Origin: JAKLIX01 sp964605655
GTDB lineage: Bacteria > Bacteroidota > Bacteroidia > Bacteroidales > CAIXZF01
Assembly (NCBI GenBank): GCA_964605655.1
Contig: CAZSDK010000016.1
Coordinates: 1 to 64,000, forward strand
DNA: 64,000 nt
Direction: 5' to 3'
Shown here in pieces: positions 44,707 through 54,800 of the stretch (position 1 is the stretch's first letter; each line of letters begins with the position of its first letter). The notes below the pieces were generated by a model. That model worked only from the letters and a program-made list of their open reading frames with translations. It had not been told where the DNA came from and made no database searches. Both the position numbers and the translations under genes were made by a program.

Positions 44707-46073
44707 AACGACTCGGACATATCAGCTCAGCCTATTTCCTGGGGATCGGAGGCATAGGGATGAGTGCCCTGGCAAGGTATTTTCTATCCATGGGCATCCG
44801 GGTGAATGGCTATGACCGGACGGTCACCCCGCTGACCAGGGAGCTGGAAAAGGAAGGGATCCCTGTCCATTATGAGGATAGACCCGGGCTGATCCCCGGC
44901 ACGATCGACCTGGTTGTGTATACTCCGGCTGTCCCATCGTCACTGGATGAGTTTCAATTTCTCAAGCATTCCGGTATCCGGATGATGAAGAGATCCGAAG
45001 TGCTCGGGCTGATCTCTGAAGATTTTCACTGTATGGCCGTGGCCGGTTCCCATGGCAAGACGACGACCTCCACCCTGATGGCTCACCTCATGCATCTTGC
45101 CGGAGGAGGCTGCCTGGCGTTACTGGGAGGTATTTCGAAGAACTACAGATCAAATTTCATCAACGATCCCTTCGCCCAGGTTCTGGTCACAGAAGCAGAT
45201 GAATACGACCGTTCCTTCCTTCAGCTGTCACCCAGCCTGGCCGTCATCACCTCCGTCGAACCTGATCATCTCGACATTTACGGCACCTTTGAGGCATTAC
45301 AGTCATCCTTCCGGGAATTCATCCGGCGCATCAGGCCTGGCGGCACCCTGCTGATAAAATCAGGAATTGATTTTCAGTTCGATGCACCGGCCAACCTGAA
45401 AGTTTACACCTATGGACTCGATGCCGGTGGAAACTTCCATCCTGCAAACCTGAAAATTGAAGACAATACCTATCATTTTGATCTTCAGACACCTGATGCA
45501 CTTCTCCAGGGATTTCAGCAACAGATTCCCGGTCTGATCAACGTGGAGAATGCCACGGCCGCCCTGGCAGCCTGCCTGCTGACCGGCTGCCATCCTGCTT
45601 CCCTGGCTGAAGGGCTCACAACCTATACCGGTGTGAGACGCCGTCTGGATAAGAGATTTGATGAAGGGAACATAGTATATATTGATGATTATGCCCACCA
45701 TCCCGATGAACTCAAAGCCTGTATCCTTTCAGTAAAACAACTTTATCCCGGAAGGGAGATCACAGGGATATTTCAACCCCATCTTTTTAGCAGGACCAGG
45801 GACCTGGCCTCAGGATTTGCTGACAGCCTGGCCCTTCTCGACCGTATCATCCTGCTGGATATTTATCCTGCCCGTGAAGAACCGATTCCCGGGGTGGATT
45901 CGCAGTATTTATTCAACCTGATCAACCATCCTGATAAGGCGATGAGCAACAAGGAGGACCTGCTACCCCTGCTTGGCCAGATGAACATTGAAGTCCTTCT
46001 CACCCTGGGTGCCGGCGATATCGATCAGTTGGTGGGCCCCATTGTAGACCTGTTAACCAAGAAAACCATTTAG
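44703..46073 (+). CDS. murC: UDP-MurNAc:L-alanine ligase MurC
   Basis: 456 residues with intact Mur-ligase architecture. The N-terminal UDP-binding segment is FLGIGGIGMSALARYF, the ATP loop is AGSHGKTTTSTL near residue 115, and the central domain has TEADEYDRSFLQL and EPDHLDIYGTF. The C-terminal domain has DDYAHHPDELKACI and IFQPHLFSRTRDL. It adds the first peptide residue, L-Ala. The gene is complete, so the cluster still carries the steps before and after the missing D-glutamate ligation. Confidence 0.96.
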   Translation: MKRLGHISSAYFLGIGGIGMSALARYFLSMGIRVNGYDRTVTPLTRELEKEGIPVHYEDRPGLIPGTIDLVVYTPAVPSSLDEFQFLKHSGIRMMKRSEVLGLISEDFHCMAVAGSHGKTTTSTLMAHLMHLAGGGCLALLGGISKNYRSNFINDPFAQVLVTEADEYDRSFLQLSPSLAVITSVEPDHLDIYGTFEALQSSFREFIRRIRPGGTLLIKSGIDFQFDAPANLKVYTYGLDAGGNFHPANLKIEDNTYHFDLQTPDALLQGFQQQIPGLINVENATAALAACLLTGCHPASLAEGLTTYTGVRRRLDKRFDEGNIVYIDDYAHHPDELKACILSVKQLYPGREITGIFQPHLFSRTRDLASGFADSLALLDRIILLDIYPAREEPIPGVDSQYLFNLINHPDKAMSNKEDLLPLLGQMNIEVLLTLGAGDIDQLVGPIVDLLTKKTI

Positions 46074-46088
46074 AAAAGATAACAAACC

Positions 46089-46901
46089 ATGAGCAAGTCC
46101 CTGATCAAGAAAATAGCGACCATCTGTTTCTGGATTGGCTTTTCAGCGGCGACGGTCGTCACGGTAGGCTTTGTGGAATCAGAACACAGCAAACTGAGAT
46201 GCAAGGATGTTGACATTTCTTTAAATACGGCTGGCGAAAATTCCTTCCTTACCCAGGCCGAGGTGATGAAGACTATTGAGCAGCTGCTGGGCGACACGGT
46301 AGTCGGGAAGCCCATGAAGGAGATCAGTATCAGTCTGATCAGGTCACGCCTGGAGGAAAATCAGTATGTGGCCCATGCCACGGTCTATGCCACGGTCGAC
46401 GGCATCCTCAAGGTGGAGATTTCCCAGAGATCGCCTATGGTCCGGGTACAAAATGCCCTGGGAGAGTGCTTCTACCTTAGTGATGACGGCCGCATGATTC
46501 CTGTCAGCTTCCTGTACACCGCCCGTGTCCCTTTTGCCAATGGCCTGATCACCGAAAAATACGATGTTGCCAGAGACCTTGTACCCGTGATCGATGGTCC
46601 GCCCGAGATCAGCAACAGGATCACCACCCTTCAGAAGATCTATATGCTGGGCAATGCCCTGCAGCAGTATCCCTTTCTCAAGGCACAGATCGAGCAGATC
46701 TTTGTCGACAGTGAGGGTGACATCGAACTTATCCCGCTGGCAGGTGAACATACGGTGATCCTTGGTAATGTGGACTACCTCACCGAAAAACTCGACAAGC
46801 TTACCGCCTTTTACCAATACGGGTTAAAACTGAAAGGGTACAATACATACAAGAGCATCAACATCAAATTCAAGAATCAAATTATCTGTTTAAAAAACTA
46901 A
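46089..46901 (+). CDS. ftsQ: Cell division protein FtsQ/DivIB
   Basis: 270 residues. A short cytoplasmic N-terminus precedes one transmembrane helix (TICFWIGFSAATVVTVGFVE). A POTRA-like periplasmic region follows, with SFLTQAEVMKTIEQLLGD and YVAHATVYATVDGILKVEIS (the E-x5-(A/V)-x-V-x-x-x-PG-type core). Sequence conservation is modest, but position between murC and ftsA and the topology are decisive. It bridges early and late divisome proteins. Confidence 0.9.
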   Translation: MSKSLIKKIATICFWIGFSAATVVTVGFVESEHSKLRCKDVDISLNTAGENSFLTQAEVMKTIEQLLGDTVVGKPMKEISISLIRSRLEENQYVAHATVYATVDGILKVEISQRSPMVRVQNALGECFYLSDDGRMIPVSFLYTARVPFANGLITEKYDVARDLVPVIDGPPEISNRITTLQKIYMLGNALQQYPFLKAQIEQIFVDSEGDIELIPLAGEHTVILGNVDYLTEKLDKLTAFYQYGLKLKGYNTYKSINIKFKNQIICLKN

Positions 46902-46907
46902 AACAAT

Positions 46908-48272
46908 ATGAGCATGGAATCTTCAGACATTATTGTCGGACTCGACATCGGTACGACCAAAATTGCGGTCATTGTCGGCCGACTCAACGAAAACAACAAG
47001 ATTGAAATTCTTGGCATGGGCAAATCAGACTCCATCGGTGTGAGAAGGGGTGTGGTTTCGAACATTGAAGACACGGTACGCTCTATCAAAACGGCCGTGG
47101 AAAACGCTGAGAAAAGTGCCAATGTGACGATCAGGAATGTATATGTAGGCATCGCCGGTCAGCACATCAAGAGCCTTCAGCATCGCGGAAGCCTGATCCG
47201 TAACAGCGGAGAAGAAGAGATCTGCGAGGAGGACATCGACCGTCTGCATGAGAACATGTATAAGCTGGTGATGCCACCCGGTGAGGAAATCATACAGGTG
47301 ATCGCCCAGGACTACATTATTGACGGAGAACAAGGTATCAAGCAACCCATCGGTATCTGTGGGGTGTCACTCGAAGCCAACTTCCATATTATTGTAGGCC
47401 AGACCGCTGCAGTGAAGAACATTTACAAATGTGTTACCAAAGCAGGGCTGCAGGTCATCGGAATGATGCTGGAGCCCCTGTCCTCAGCAGCTGCAGTCCT
47501 GAGCGAGGAAGAAAAAGAAGCAGGTGTGGTTTTGGTCGATATCGGCGGAGGCACTACTGACATCGCCATCTTCCAGGATTGCATCATCCGTCATACCGCG
47601 GTGATTCCTTTTGGAGGGGATGTCATCACCGATGATATCAGGGAAGGTTGCCATATCATTCGTAAACACGCTGAAGAACTGAAAATTAAGTTTGGAAGCT
47701 GCCTGGCAAGTGAGAACAAAGACGAGGAGATCGTGGCCATCAGGGGGCTTCGTGACCGTCCAGCCCGCGAAATCTCACTAAAAACCCTTGCCTTGATCAT
47801 CGAGGCCCGCATGGAAGAGATCATTCACTTCGTCAGGAATGAAATCAAAAACTCAGGCTACGAAAAGAAACTGATCGGTGGTATCGTTCTGACGGGGGGT
47901 GGGTCGATGATGAAACATATCTCACAGCTGACAGAATTTCAAACCGGCTACGACACCCGCATTGGTTACCCTAACGAACACCTTGGCAAAGGGGTATCGA
48001 ACGAACTGGCCAATCCCATGTTTGCTACCGGTACCGGCCTGGTTTACCTGGCTGGAGAAAAATTGGCCAAAGAACTGCGCCTGAACACCCAGGAAGAGTT
48101 TGTAACCACCGATGCCGAGATCAAGGAACCCGACGCGGAATCCGGAGATGCCACGAACGCTGGCGTATCCAAACCACCCAGGGAAAGACCCATTAAGGTC
48201 TTCAATATCGGGGAGAGACTCTTCAAGATTGTCACCGAGTTTTTTGAAGCCGACGGCAAAAAACTTGCGTGA
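46908..48272 (+). CDS. ftsA: Cell division actin homologue FtsA
   Basis: 454 residues. Actin/Hsp70 fold with phosphate-1 GLDIGTTKIAVIVG, SHS2/1C domain near residues 80-165, phosphate-2 VVLVDIGGGTTDIAIF, and adenosine motif GGIVLTGGGSMMKHI. The C-terminus after about residue 400 is longer than in E. coli and ends in RLFKIVTEFFEADGKKLA, an amphipathic membrane-targeting helix. It tethers FtsZ filaments to the membrane. An 86-base gap separates it from ftsZ. Confidence 0.96.
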   Translation: MSMESSDIIVGLDIGTTKIAVIVGRLNENNKIEILGMGKSDSIGVRRGVVSNIEDTVRSIKTAVENAEKSANVTIRNVYVGIAGQHIKSLQHRGSLIRNSGEEEICEEDIDRLHENMYKLVMPPGEEIIQVIAQDYIIDGEQGIKQPIGICGVSLEANFHIIVGQTAAVKNIYKCVTKAGLQVIGMMLEPLSSAAAVLSEEEKEAGVVLVDIGGGTTDIAIFQDCIIRHTAVIPFGGDVITDDIREGCHIIRKHAEELKIKFGSCLASENKDEEIVAIRGLRDRPAREISLKTLALIIEARMEEIIHFVRNEIKNSGYEKKLIGGIVLTGGGSMMKHISQLTEFQTGYDTRIGYPNEHLGKGVSNELANPMFATGTGLVYLAGEKLAKELRLNTQEEFVTTDAEIKEPDAESGDATNAGVSKPPRERPIKVFNIGERLFKIVTEFFEADGKKLA

Positions 48273-48345
48273 CAACATATTAACAAACAGTTGAAAAATA
48301 TTTTGAACTGGTCAGTCCATCCAAGCAATATAATTAGTTAATTTG

Positions 48346-48358
48346 AGGAGGAAATAAT
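48346..48358 (+). promoter_or_regulatory. Strong Shine-Dalgarno of ftsZ
   Basis: AGGAGG at 48346-48351 lies seven bases before the ATG at 48359. It is a near-perfect anti-16S match. Other starts in this window show A-rich or no Shine-Dalgarno sequence, as is usual in Bacteroidota, so this one stands out and fixes the start codon. Confidence 0.7.
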
Positions 48359-50140
48359 ATGACTTATTTAGAAAATCAAAATCATACGCCAAGCATGATC
48401 AGATTTGATTTACCAAAGATCGATTCATCCATTATCAAGGTTATTGGCGTTGGTGGAGGAGGAAGTAATGCGGTCAACCACATGTTCCGCCAGGGAATAC
48501 AGGGTGTTGACTTCGTGGTGTGTAATACTGATTCTCAATCTCTTACTTTAAGTCCCATTGCCAGGAAGATACAACTGGGCTCCTCACTGACGGAAGGCCG
48601 GGGCGCCGGTTCCCTTCCTTCGGTCGGCAGAAATGCAGCATTGGAGAATATCGAGGACATCAGGAAGATGTTGGAAAACAGTACCAAGATGCTTTTCATC
48701 ACGGCAGGAATGGGAGGAGGAACCGGTACGGGAGCAGCTCCGGTAATCGCCTCTGTTGCCAAAGAACTGAATATTCTTACCGTAGGCATCGTTACCATGC
48801 CTTTCAGCTTTGAAGGGATCAAAAGGAAAAAACAGGCGGAAGAAGGGATCAAAGAACTGAGAGAACACGTGGACAGCCTTCTGGTCATCTCCAATGACAA
48901 GCTGCGGGAACTTCACGGTGACCTCACCCTCTCTCAGGCATTTGGTAAAGCCGATGATATCCTCACCATTGCCGCAAAAGGAATAGCGGAGATCATTACC
49001 GTTCCTGGTTATATTAATGTTGATTTTGAGGATGTTAAGACTGTGATGAAGGACAGTGGCGTGGCTATTATGGGTTCCGGTACCGCAGAAGGCGAAGACA
49101 GGGCTCTTCATGCCGTGGAATCCGCCCTCACCTCTCCCCTGCTCAATGACAATAATATTGACGGTGCCATCAACATCCTCCTGTATATCTCCTCCGGAAC
49201 CATGGAAGTGACCATGGACGAAGTGACCATCATCACCGATTATATCCAGAGCAAAGCAGGACAGGATGCCGAGATCATCTGGGGCAACGGAAGAGATGAG
49301 AACCTGGGTGAAAAGATCAGCATCACCCTGGTAGCCACAGGCTTCGAAATCAACGGTTCAGAAAAAAGGGCAAGACAGGCCATCGAAAACAAAGCCATCT
49401 TCGTTGGTACGGTCGGCGATGCCGTGGTGCCCGAAAAACCTACCTTCGGCAAAGACAATACCATCGTCCCAGGTGTGCCCGAACCACAGGAAGAATTTGT
49501 TCTCAGTACAGAGCCCATCATCATGGACTTTACCCTGGAACCGAAAGAATCAGAGCCCGTTGTACCGGAGCACACCCCTCCTGCTGAAGAACCTCAGGAC
49601 TTTCCATTCAATGAACGGCCCATCGTCTTTGATCTCTCTCCGGAAACCGAGTCAGAACCTCAGCCTGAGGCTATTTTTGAACCTGAACCAATGCCTGAGT
49701 TTGAGCTTGAACCTGAGCCGGAAGTTGAGCAGGTGCGTGAGCCTGAGCCTGAACCATTTACAGGGTTTCAAGGGTTCAGCAGTTTCGAACCATCCTTCGA
49801 GTTAAAGGATGAGGAAACCCCTGACAACCACTTCTTTAATGAAGTCCCCATGGAAACAAACGCTGAACCGGTTCCGGAGCCCGTGGATGAGACCTCCTCC
49901 ATCGACAGGAATCACCAGGACCGTATCAGCCGTCTGAGGGAACTCAGTCTGAGGCTTAAAGCCCCGGAAGTCATCGATAAGCTTGAAAGGGAACCGGCCT
50001 ACCTCAGAAAACAAATGGAACTTTCCGAGCCCAAACATTCCTCCGAATCCGAAGTTTCTCAATTCACCCTTGCCGGTGATTCCAATGGAGGGATAGAACT
50101 CAAACAGAATAACTCTTTCCTTCACGATCAGCCTGACTGA
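48359..50140 (+). CDS. ftsZ: Cell division GTPase FtsZ with long acidic C-terminal linker
   Basis: 593 residues, about 210 longer than E. coli FtsZ. The GTPase core runs to about residue 345, with GVGGGGSNAVNHM near residue 30, the tubulin signature GGGTGTGAAPV near 119, and the T7 region with NVDFEDVKTVM. The rest is a disordered, Glu/Pro-rich linker containing repeated EPEP and EPE units around residues 435-465, then a basic segment and the terminal peptide NNSFLHDQPD, the likely FtsA-binding tail. A long linker is normal for the phylum. The strong Shine-Dalgarno suggests high expression. Confidence 0.97.
   Translation: MTYLENQNHTPSMIRFDLPKIDSSIIKVIGVGGGGSNAVNHMFRQGIQGVDFVVCNTDSQSLTLSPIARKIQLGSSLTEGRGAGSLPSVGRNAALENIEDIRKMLENSTKMLFITAGMGGGTGTGAAPVIASVAKELNILTVGIVTMPFSFEGIKRKKQAEEGIKELREHVDSLLVISNDKLRELHGDLTLSQAFGKADDILTIAAKGIAEIITVPGYINVDFEDVKTVMKDSGVAIMGSGTAEGEDRALHAVESALTSPLLNDNNIDGAINILLYISSGTMEVTMDEVTIITDYIQSKAGQDAEIIWGNGRDENLGEKISITLVATGFEINGSEKRARQAIENKAIFVGTVGDAVVPEKPTFGKDNTIVPGVPEPQEEFVLSTEPIIMDFTLEPKESEPVVPEHTPPAEEPQDFPFNERPIVFDLSPETESEPQPEAIFEPEPMPEFELEPEPEVEQVREPEPEPFTGFQGFSSFEPSFELKDEETPDNHFFNEVPMETNAEPVPEPVDETSSIDRNHQDRISRLRELSLRLKAPEVIDKLEREPAYLRKQMELSEPKHSSESEVSQFTLAGDSNGGIELKQNNSFLHDQPD
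49660..49760 (+). repeat. Low-complexity Glu-Pro coding repeat in ftsZ
   Basis: Imperfect reiterations of GAACCTGAGCCT-like hexamer pairs encode EPEP, FEPEP and LEPEPE runs within the FtsZ linker. Such runs can change length by slippage without breaking the frame. Limits are approximate. Confidence 0.6.
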
Positions 50141-50168
50141 TCGCTTTTTGCCATTCAATGATAGTATT

Positions 50169-50621
50169 ATGAGCCTTAGTGATAAGATCAATGAGGATAT
50201 TAAGGCAGCCATGCTTGCCAAAGAAAAAGACAAGCTGGAAGCCCTCCGGGCTGTGAAATCTGCTCTTCTCCTTTTAAAAACAGCCGAAGGTGCCAGCCAG
50301 GAGATCACCCCGGAAGAGGAGATCCGGCTGTTGCAAAAACTGGTCAAACAAAGAAAAGAAGCAGCTGAAGTGTTTACCGCCCAACACAGGGATGATCTTG
50401 CTTCCGTCGAATCGATGCAAGCCACCGTCATCGAAGCCTATCTTCCCAAACAGATGTCAGCCGAAGCAATTAAGGACGCTGTAAATGAAGTCATTAAGGA
50501 AACCGGTGCTTCGTCAATCAAAGATATGGGCAGAGTGATGGGACTCGTATCCTCCAGACTGGCCGGAAAGGCCGACAATAAAACCATCGCTTCAGTGGTG
50601 AAAGAACTTTTAGGGGTCTAA
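50169..50621 (+). CDS. YqeY/GatB-like domain protein
   Basis: 150 residues from the ATG at 50169; a TTG at 50148 in the same frame would add seven residues. The YqeY domain is complete: INEDIKAAMLAKEKDKLEALR, EEEIRLLQKLVKQRKEAAE, YLPKQMSAEAIKDAV and DMGRVMGLVSSRLAGKADN. It resembles the tail domain of the amidotransferase subunit GatB. Its function alone is not established. It follows ftsZ by 28 bases and overlaps the convergent flavoprotein gene by four bases. Confidence 0.92.
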   Translation: MSLSDKINEDIKAAMLAKEKDKLEALRAVKSALLLLKTAEGASQEITPEEEIRLLQKLVKQRKEAAEVFTAQHRDDLASVESMQATVIEAYLPKQMSAEAIKDAVNEVIKETGASSIKDMGRVMGLVSSRLAGKADNKTIASVVKELLGV

Positions 50622-51829
50622 TTCTTTTTAAACAGACGGCCCGGACCCTCTTTCGACTTTTTAATGAACACAATAAGCTTTGAAAGCAATATCATCGGCT
50701 TCCATAAAAGCCTGAACCTGTTCATCTTATTTCTGAATTCCTGGTAGCTCACCTGGCCTCTTAAAACCTTACAAAATCCTTTCCACAGCCTTTCCCTCTT
50801 TTTCAACTGACAATGGATCAGCCGTGGTGCCGCATTAAAAACCTGCATGAGAGGGTAGGCAGCAAGCAACTCACTGATCACCTCAGCATCCATCCGTTGC
50901 CGGTACTGGAAAACATCAGCGGTGACCCCTTCCAGACACTCCATGATAGCAGCAGCTGCCATCTTTCCGCTTTTCAGGGCATAATAGATACCTTCACCGG
51001 TGAGCGGGTCGGTGAGCCCGGCAGCATCCCCGACCACCATGACCCTTGAAGCCTGTATCCTTCCCGTTGCTGTCCGGAAAGGCAAAGGATAGGTCCTGAA
51101 ACTCAGGATCTCTATATCATCGATATTCAAGGATTCGAGGAAATACAGAAAGTACTTCTTCAGATATTTGGCTTGTTTCACGGGTCCGCCCACACCGATG
51201 GAAAGATGATCCTTTTTGGGGAAAGCCCAGGCATATCCCCCGATGATGGTCCCCCAGTCAAGATGGACCGTATCCTGAAACCTGGGCAGTTCATGCTCCT
51301 TGATCCGGATCTCGCTCTCGATCCCTATCCCTTTCTTAATGTTATCATTGAGCTGGAAACACCTGGCAGTAATGCTGTTGACTCCATCCGCCCCGATCAC
51401 GAACTTTCCCACGTACTCCTTGCTGTCGGTATGAACCAATATATGCTCCATAGCCTCTGTGAAACCCGTGACCTTCACCCCCTGGATAAGCTCAGCACCT
51501 TTTTCAATGGCCTTATTTACAAGCAGATGATCGAATTTATCACGCATCACGCAACACATCAGCGGATCTGCTGATTCCCTCAGATAACTGTACTTGAATT
51601 TATGGGAAAACCGGAATTTATAAATCGAAGTCTCTATGATCTCATCAATAGAGAACGGAAGAAGCTCCAGAGTGCGGTAAGTGATGCCTCCTCCGCACGG
51701 TTTCAGGCGGGGAAGAAACTCCTTCTCGATGATCAGAACCTGGTACCCCCTGTCAGCCAGATGGTAGGCAGCAATGCTTCCTGCCGGCCCGGCACCCACC
51801 ACGATCACATCAAACTTCTGAAGATTCAT
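50618..51829 (-). CDS. Geranylgeranyl-reductase-family FAD oxidoreductase
   Basis: 403 residues. The N-terminal dinucleotide-binding motif is VIVVGAGPAGSIAAYHLA, followed by EKEFLPRLKPCGGGIT, the family motif around the active-site P-x-x-x-x-CGGG. VIGADGVNSITAR and VVGDAAGLTDPLTGEGIYYA complete the FAD-binding site. Members reduce isoprenoid double bonds or act on related polyprenyl lipids, including quinone side chains. The substrate here is not known. It lies 28 bases downstream of secA on the same strand. Confidence 0.88.
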   Translation of the reverse strand: MNLQKFDVIVVGAGPAGSIAAYHLADRGYQVLIIEKEFLPRLKPCGGGITYRTLELLPFSIDEIIETSIYKFRFSHKFKYSYLRESADPLMCCVMRDKFDHLLVNKAIEKGAELIQGVKVTGFTEAMEHILVHTDSKEYVGKFVIGADGVNSITARCFQLNDNIKKGIGIESEIRIKEHELPRFQDTVHLDWGTIIGGYAWAFPKKDHLSIGVGGPVKQAKYLKKYFLYFLESLNIDDIEILSFRTYPLPFRTATGRIQASRVMVVGDAAGLTDPLTGEGIYYALKSGKMAAAAIMECLEGVTADVFQYRQRMDAEVISELLAAYPLMQVFNAAPRLIHCQLKKRERLWKGFCKVLRGQVSYQEFRNKMNRFRLLWKPMILLSKLIVFIKKSKEGPGRLFKKN

Positions 51830-51857
51830 AGCACTGGCCTTGAGCTAACCGCTTGTT

Positions 51858-54800
51858 CTATGCTGTCACAGATCCACCGTGACAGTGTTTATATTTTTTA
51901 CCACTGCCACAGGGGCAGGGATCGTTCCTTCCGACTTTCTTTTCAACGCGCACCGGCTGAGGGCGCTGGGGTTCTGAAGTGCGGTTCGGTGCAGCGACGT
52001 CATCACGACCTGTCTTCAGGTTACTCATATCGGTCTGCCTGGGAATCCTGGCCTCCTGAACCTTGTTGTTCTCCATACCCGGCACCACACCCTTCAGCAG
52101 AAAACTGCATATCTCCTTGTTGATCTTCTGGACCATGGTCTTGAACAGCTCAAAGGACTCGAATTTGTAAATGAGCAGTGGATCTTTCTGTTCATAGGTG
52201 GCATTCTGTACCGATTGTTTCAACTCGTCCATTTCCCTCAGATGCTCCTTCCAGGCATCATCGATCAGGGCGAGGTTCAGTCCCTTCTCGATGGCCAGGT
52301 TCACCTCCCGGCCTTTGTCGAGATAGGCCTTTTTCAGGTTGGCGATCACCTGCAGGGTTTTCAGACCGTCGGTGACAGGGATGGCAATATTCTCAAAATG
52401 AGTATTGTTCTCGTAAATATCCTGTATCAAAGGATAAACATTGGTAGCCAGTATATCCCGTTTGGTCTTGTAGAAGGAAGTGACATTCTGGAAAAGTTCT
52501 TCCGTCAGTTCCTTCTGGCTCCCGTTCAGAAATTCCTTCTCAGTAAAAGGTGTTTCAATAGCCATAGACCTCAATAACTCCAGGCGGAACCCGTCATAAT
52601 CACCGCTGTCGGAATAGTCTCCCACGATCGCTTCACTCACATCAAAAAACAGGTTGGAAATATCAAGCGACAAACGTTCACCATACAGGGCATGTCTTCT
52701 CTTTTTATAGATGACCTCTCTCTGTGAGTTCATTACGTTGTCATACTCCAGCAGTCTTTTCCTGATGCCAAAGTTGTTCTCCTCCACTTTCCTCTGGGCT
52801 CTTTCGATGGATTTGGAGATCATAGAATGCTGGATCACCTCCCCTTCTTTCAATCCAAGGCGGTCCATGACCCTGGCAATCCTTTCAGATCCAAACAGCC
52901 GCATCAGGTCATCTTCCAGGGAGACAAAAAACTGGGAGCTCCCCGGGTCACCCTGCCTGCCTGAACGTCCTCTGAGCTGCCGGTCTACCCTTCGTGACTC
53001 ATGGCGTTCCGTGCCGATGATCGCCAAACCACCTGCATCCTTCACACCGGGACCCAGTTTTATGTCCGTTCCTCTACCAGCCATGTTGGTGGCTATGGTC
53101 ACACTGCCCGGCAGACCGGCATGGGCGACGATCTCTGCTTCCTTGGCATGAAGCTTGGCATTCAACACGTTGTGCTTAATATTCTTCCTGACAAGCATAC
53201 GGCTCAGCAATTCAGAGGTCTCAACAGAGGTGGTACCCACCAATACCGGCCTGCCCTTCTGTGTCAGGTCCACGACCTCGTCAATGACCGCATTGAACTT
53301 TTCCCGCTTCGTCTTATAGACCAGGTCCTCGCGGTCATCCCTGACAACAGGCCTGTTGGTCGGGATGACCACCACATCCAGCTTATAGATATCCCAGAAC
53401 TCGCCGGCTTCCGTCTCTGCAGTACCGGTCATACCTGCCAGTTTCTTGTACATCCTGAAATAATTCTGAAGGGTGATGGTGGCATAGGTCTGGGTGGCTG
53501 CTTCCACCGTTACATTCTCCTTCGCTTCAATGGCCTGGTGCAGACCATCGGAATACCTTCTCCCTTCCAGGATACGCCCGGTCTGCTCATCCACGATCTT
53601 GATCTTGTTGTCCATGATCACGTATTCCACATCCTTCTCAAAGAGTGCATAAGCCCTCAGAAGTTGGTTCACCGTGTGAATACGCTCCGATTTAATGGAA
53701 TAATCCCTGATGATCTCGGTTTTCTTCTCCAGCTTCTTCGCATCCGTGAGGTTCAATTTGTCGAGATCAGCCAGCTCGGCTCCTATGTCGGGGATGAGGT
53801 AGAATTTAGGATCCTCATAGGATTCCGTAATAAGATCGATCCCTTTTTCAGAAATATCAATCGTATTGTTCTTTTCATCGATGACAAAAAACAACTCATC
53901 ATCGATCAGGTGCATGTTTTTCGACTGTTCCGCCATATAGAAGTTTTCGGTCTTCTGCAACAGGGCCCTCATTCCAGGTTCACTGAGAAACTTGATGAGT
54001 GCCTTGTTCTTTGGAAGGCCACGGTGAGACCTGAGCAGATACTCCCCGCCCTTCTTCTCTTCCTCCGGCGTCAGGTTTTCTTTACCCAGGAGCGATTTTG
54101 CGTCGGCCAAAACCTTGGTTACCAGGTTCTTCTGCGCATTATACAGTTTGAGTACCGGTGGCTTCAAGGCATCGAACTCCTGGTTATCACCTTTTGGAGT
54201 CGGACCAGAGATGATCAGAGGAGTACGTGCATCATCGATGAGGACAGAGTCCACCTCGTCGACAATGGCATAGTTATGCACCCTTTGGACCAGTTCCTCA
54301 GGATTACGCGACATGTTATCACGCAGGTAATCAAATCCGAACTCGTTATTGGTACCGAAGGTGACATCTGCCAGGTAAGCGTTTTTCCTTTCTTCTGAAT
54401 TCGGCTCATGCCTGTCGATGCAATCGACCTTCAGGCCGTGGAACTCATAAAGGACACCCATCCATTCCGAGTCTCTTTTGGCAAGGTAATCGTTCACCGT
54501 CACCACATGAACCCCCTTTCCAGGCAAGGCATTTAAAAAGACAGGCAAGGTTGCGACCAGCGTTTTCCCTTCCCCTGTCGCCATTTCAGCAATCTTCCCT
54601 TCATGAAGAACAATACCGCCGATCAGCTGGACATCGTAGTGAACCATGTCCCAACGGATGGAATTCCCTCCTGCCATCCAGCTGGAATGGTATTTAGCCT
54701 TGTCCCCCTCAATGACCACGCTCGCCCTGGTGGCAGCCATATCCCTGTCCATCTGAGTTGCCGTCACCTCCACCCATTCGTTCTCAACGAACCTTTTGGC

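Noticed and set aside
53001..54398. 465-codon plus-strand open frame opposite secA
   Set aside because: It is entirely antisense to conserved SecA sequence, with no signal or domain of its own.
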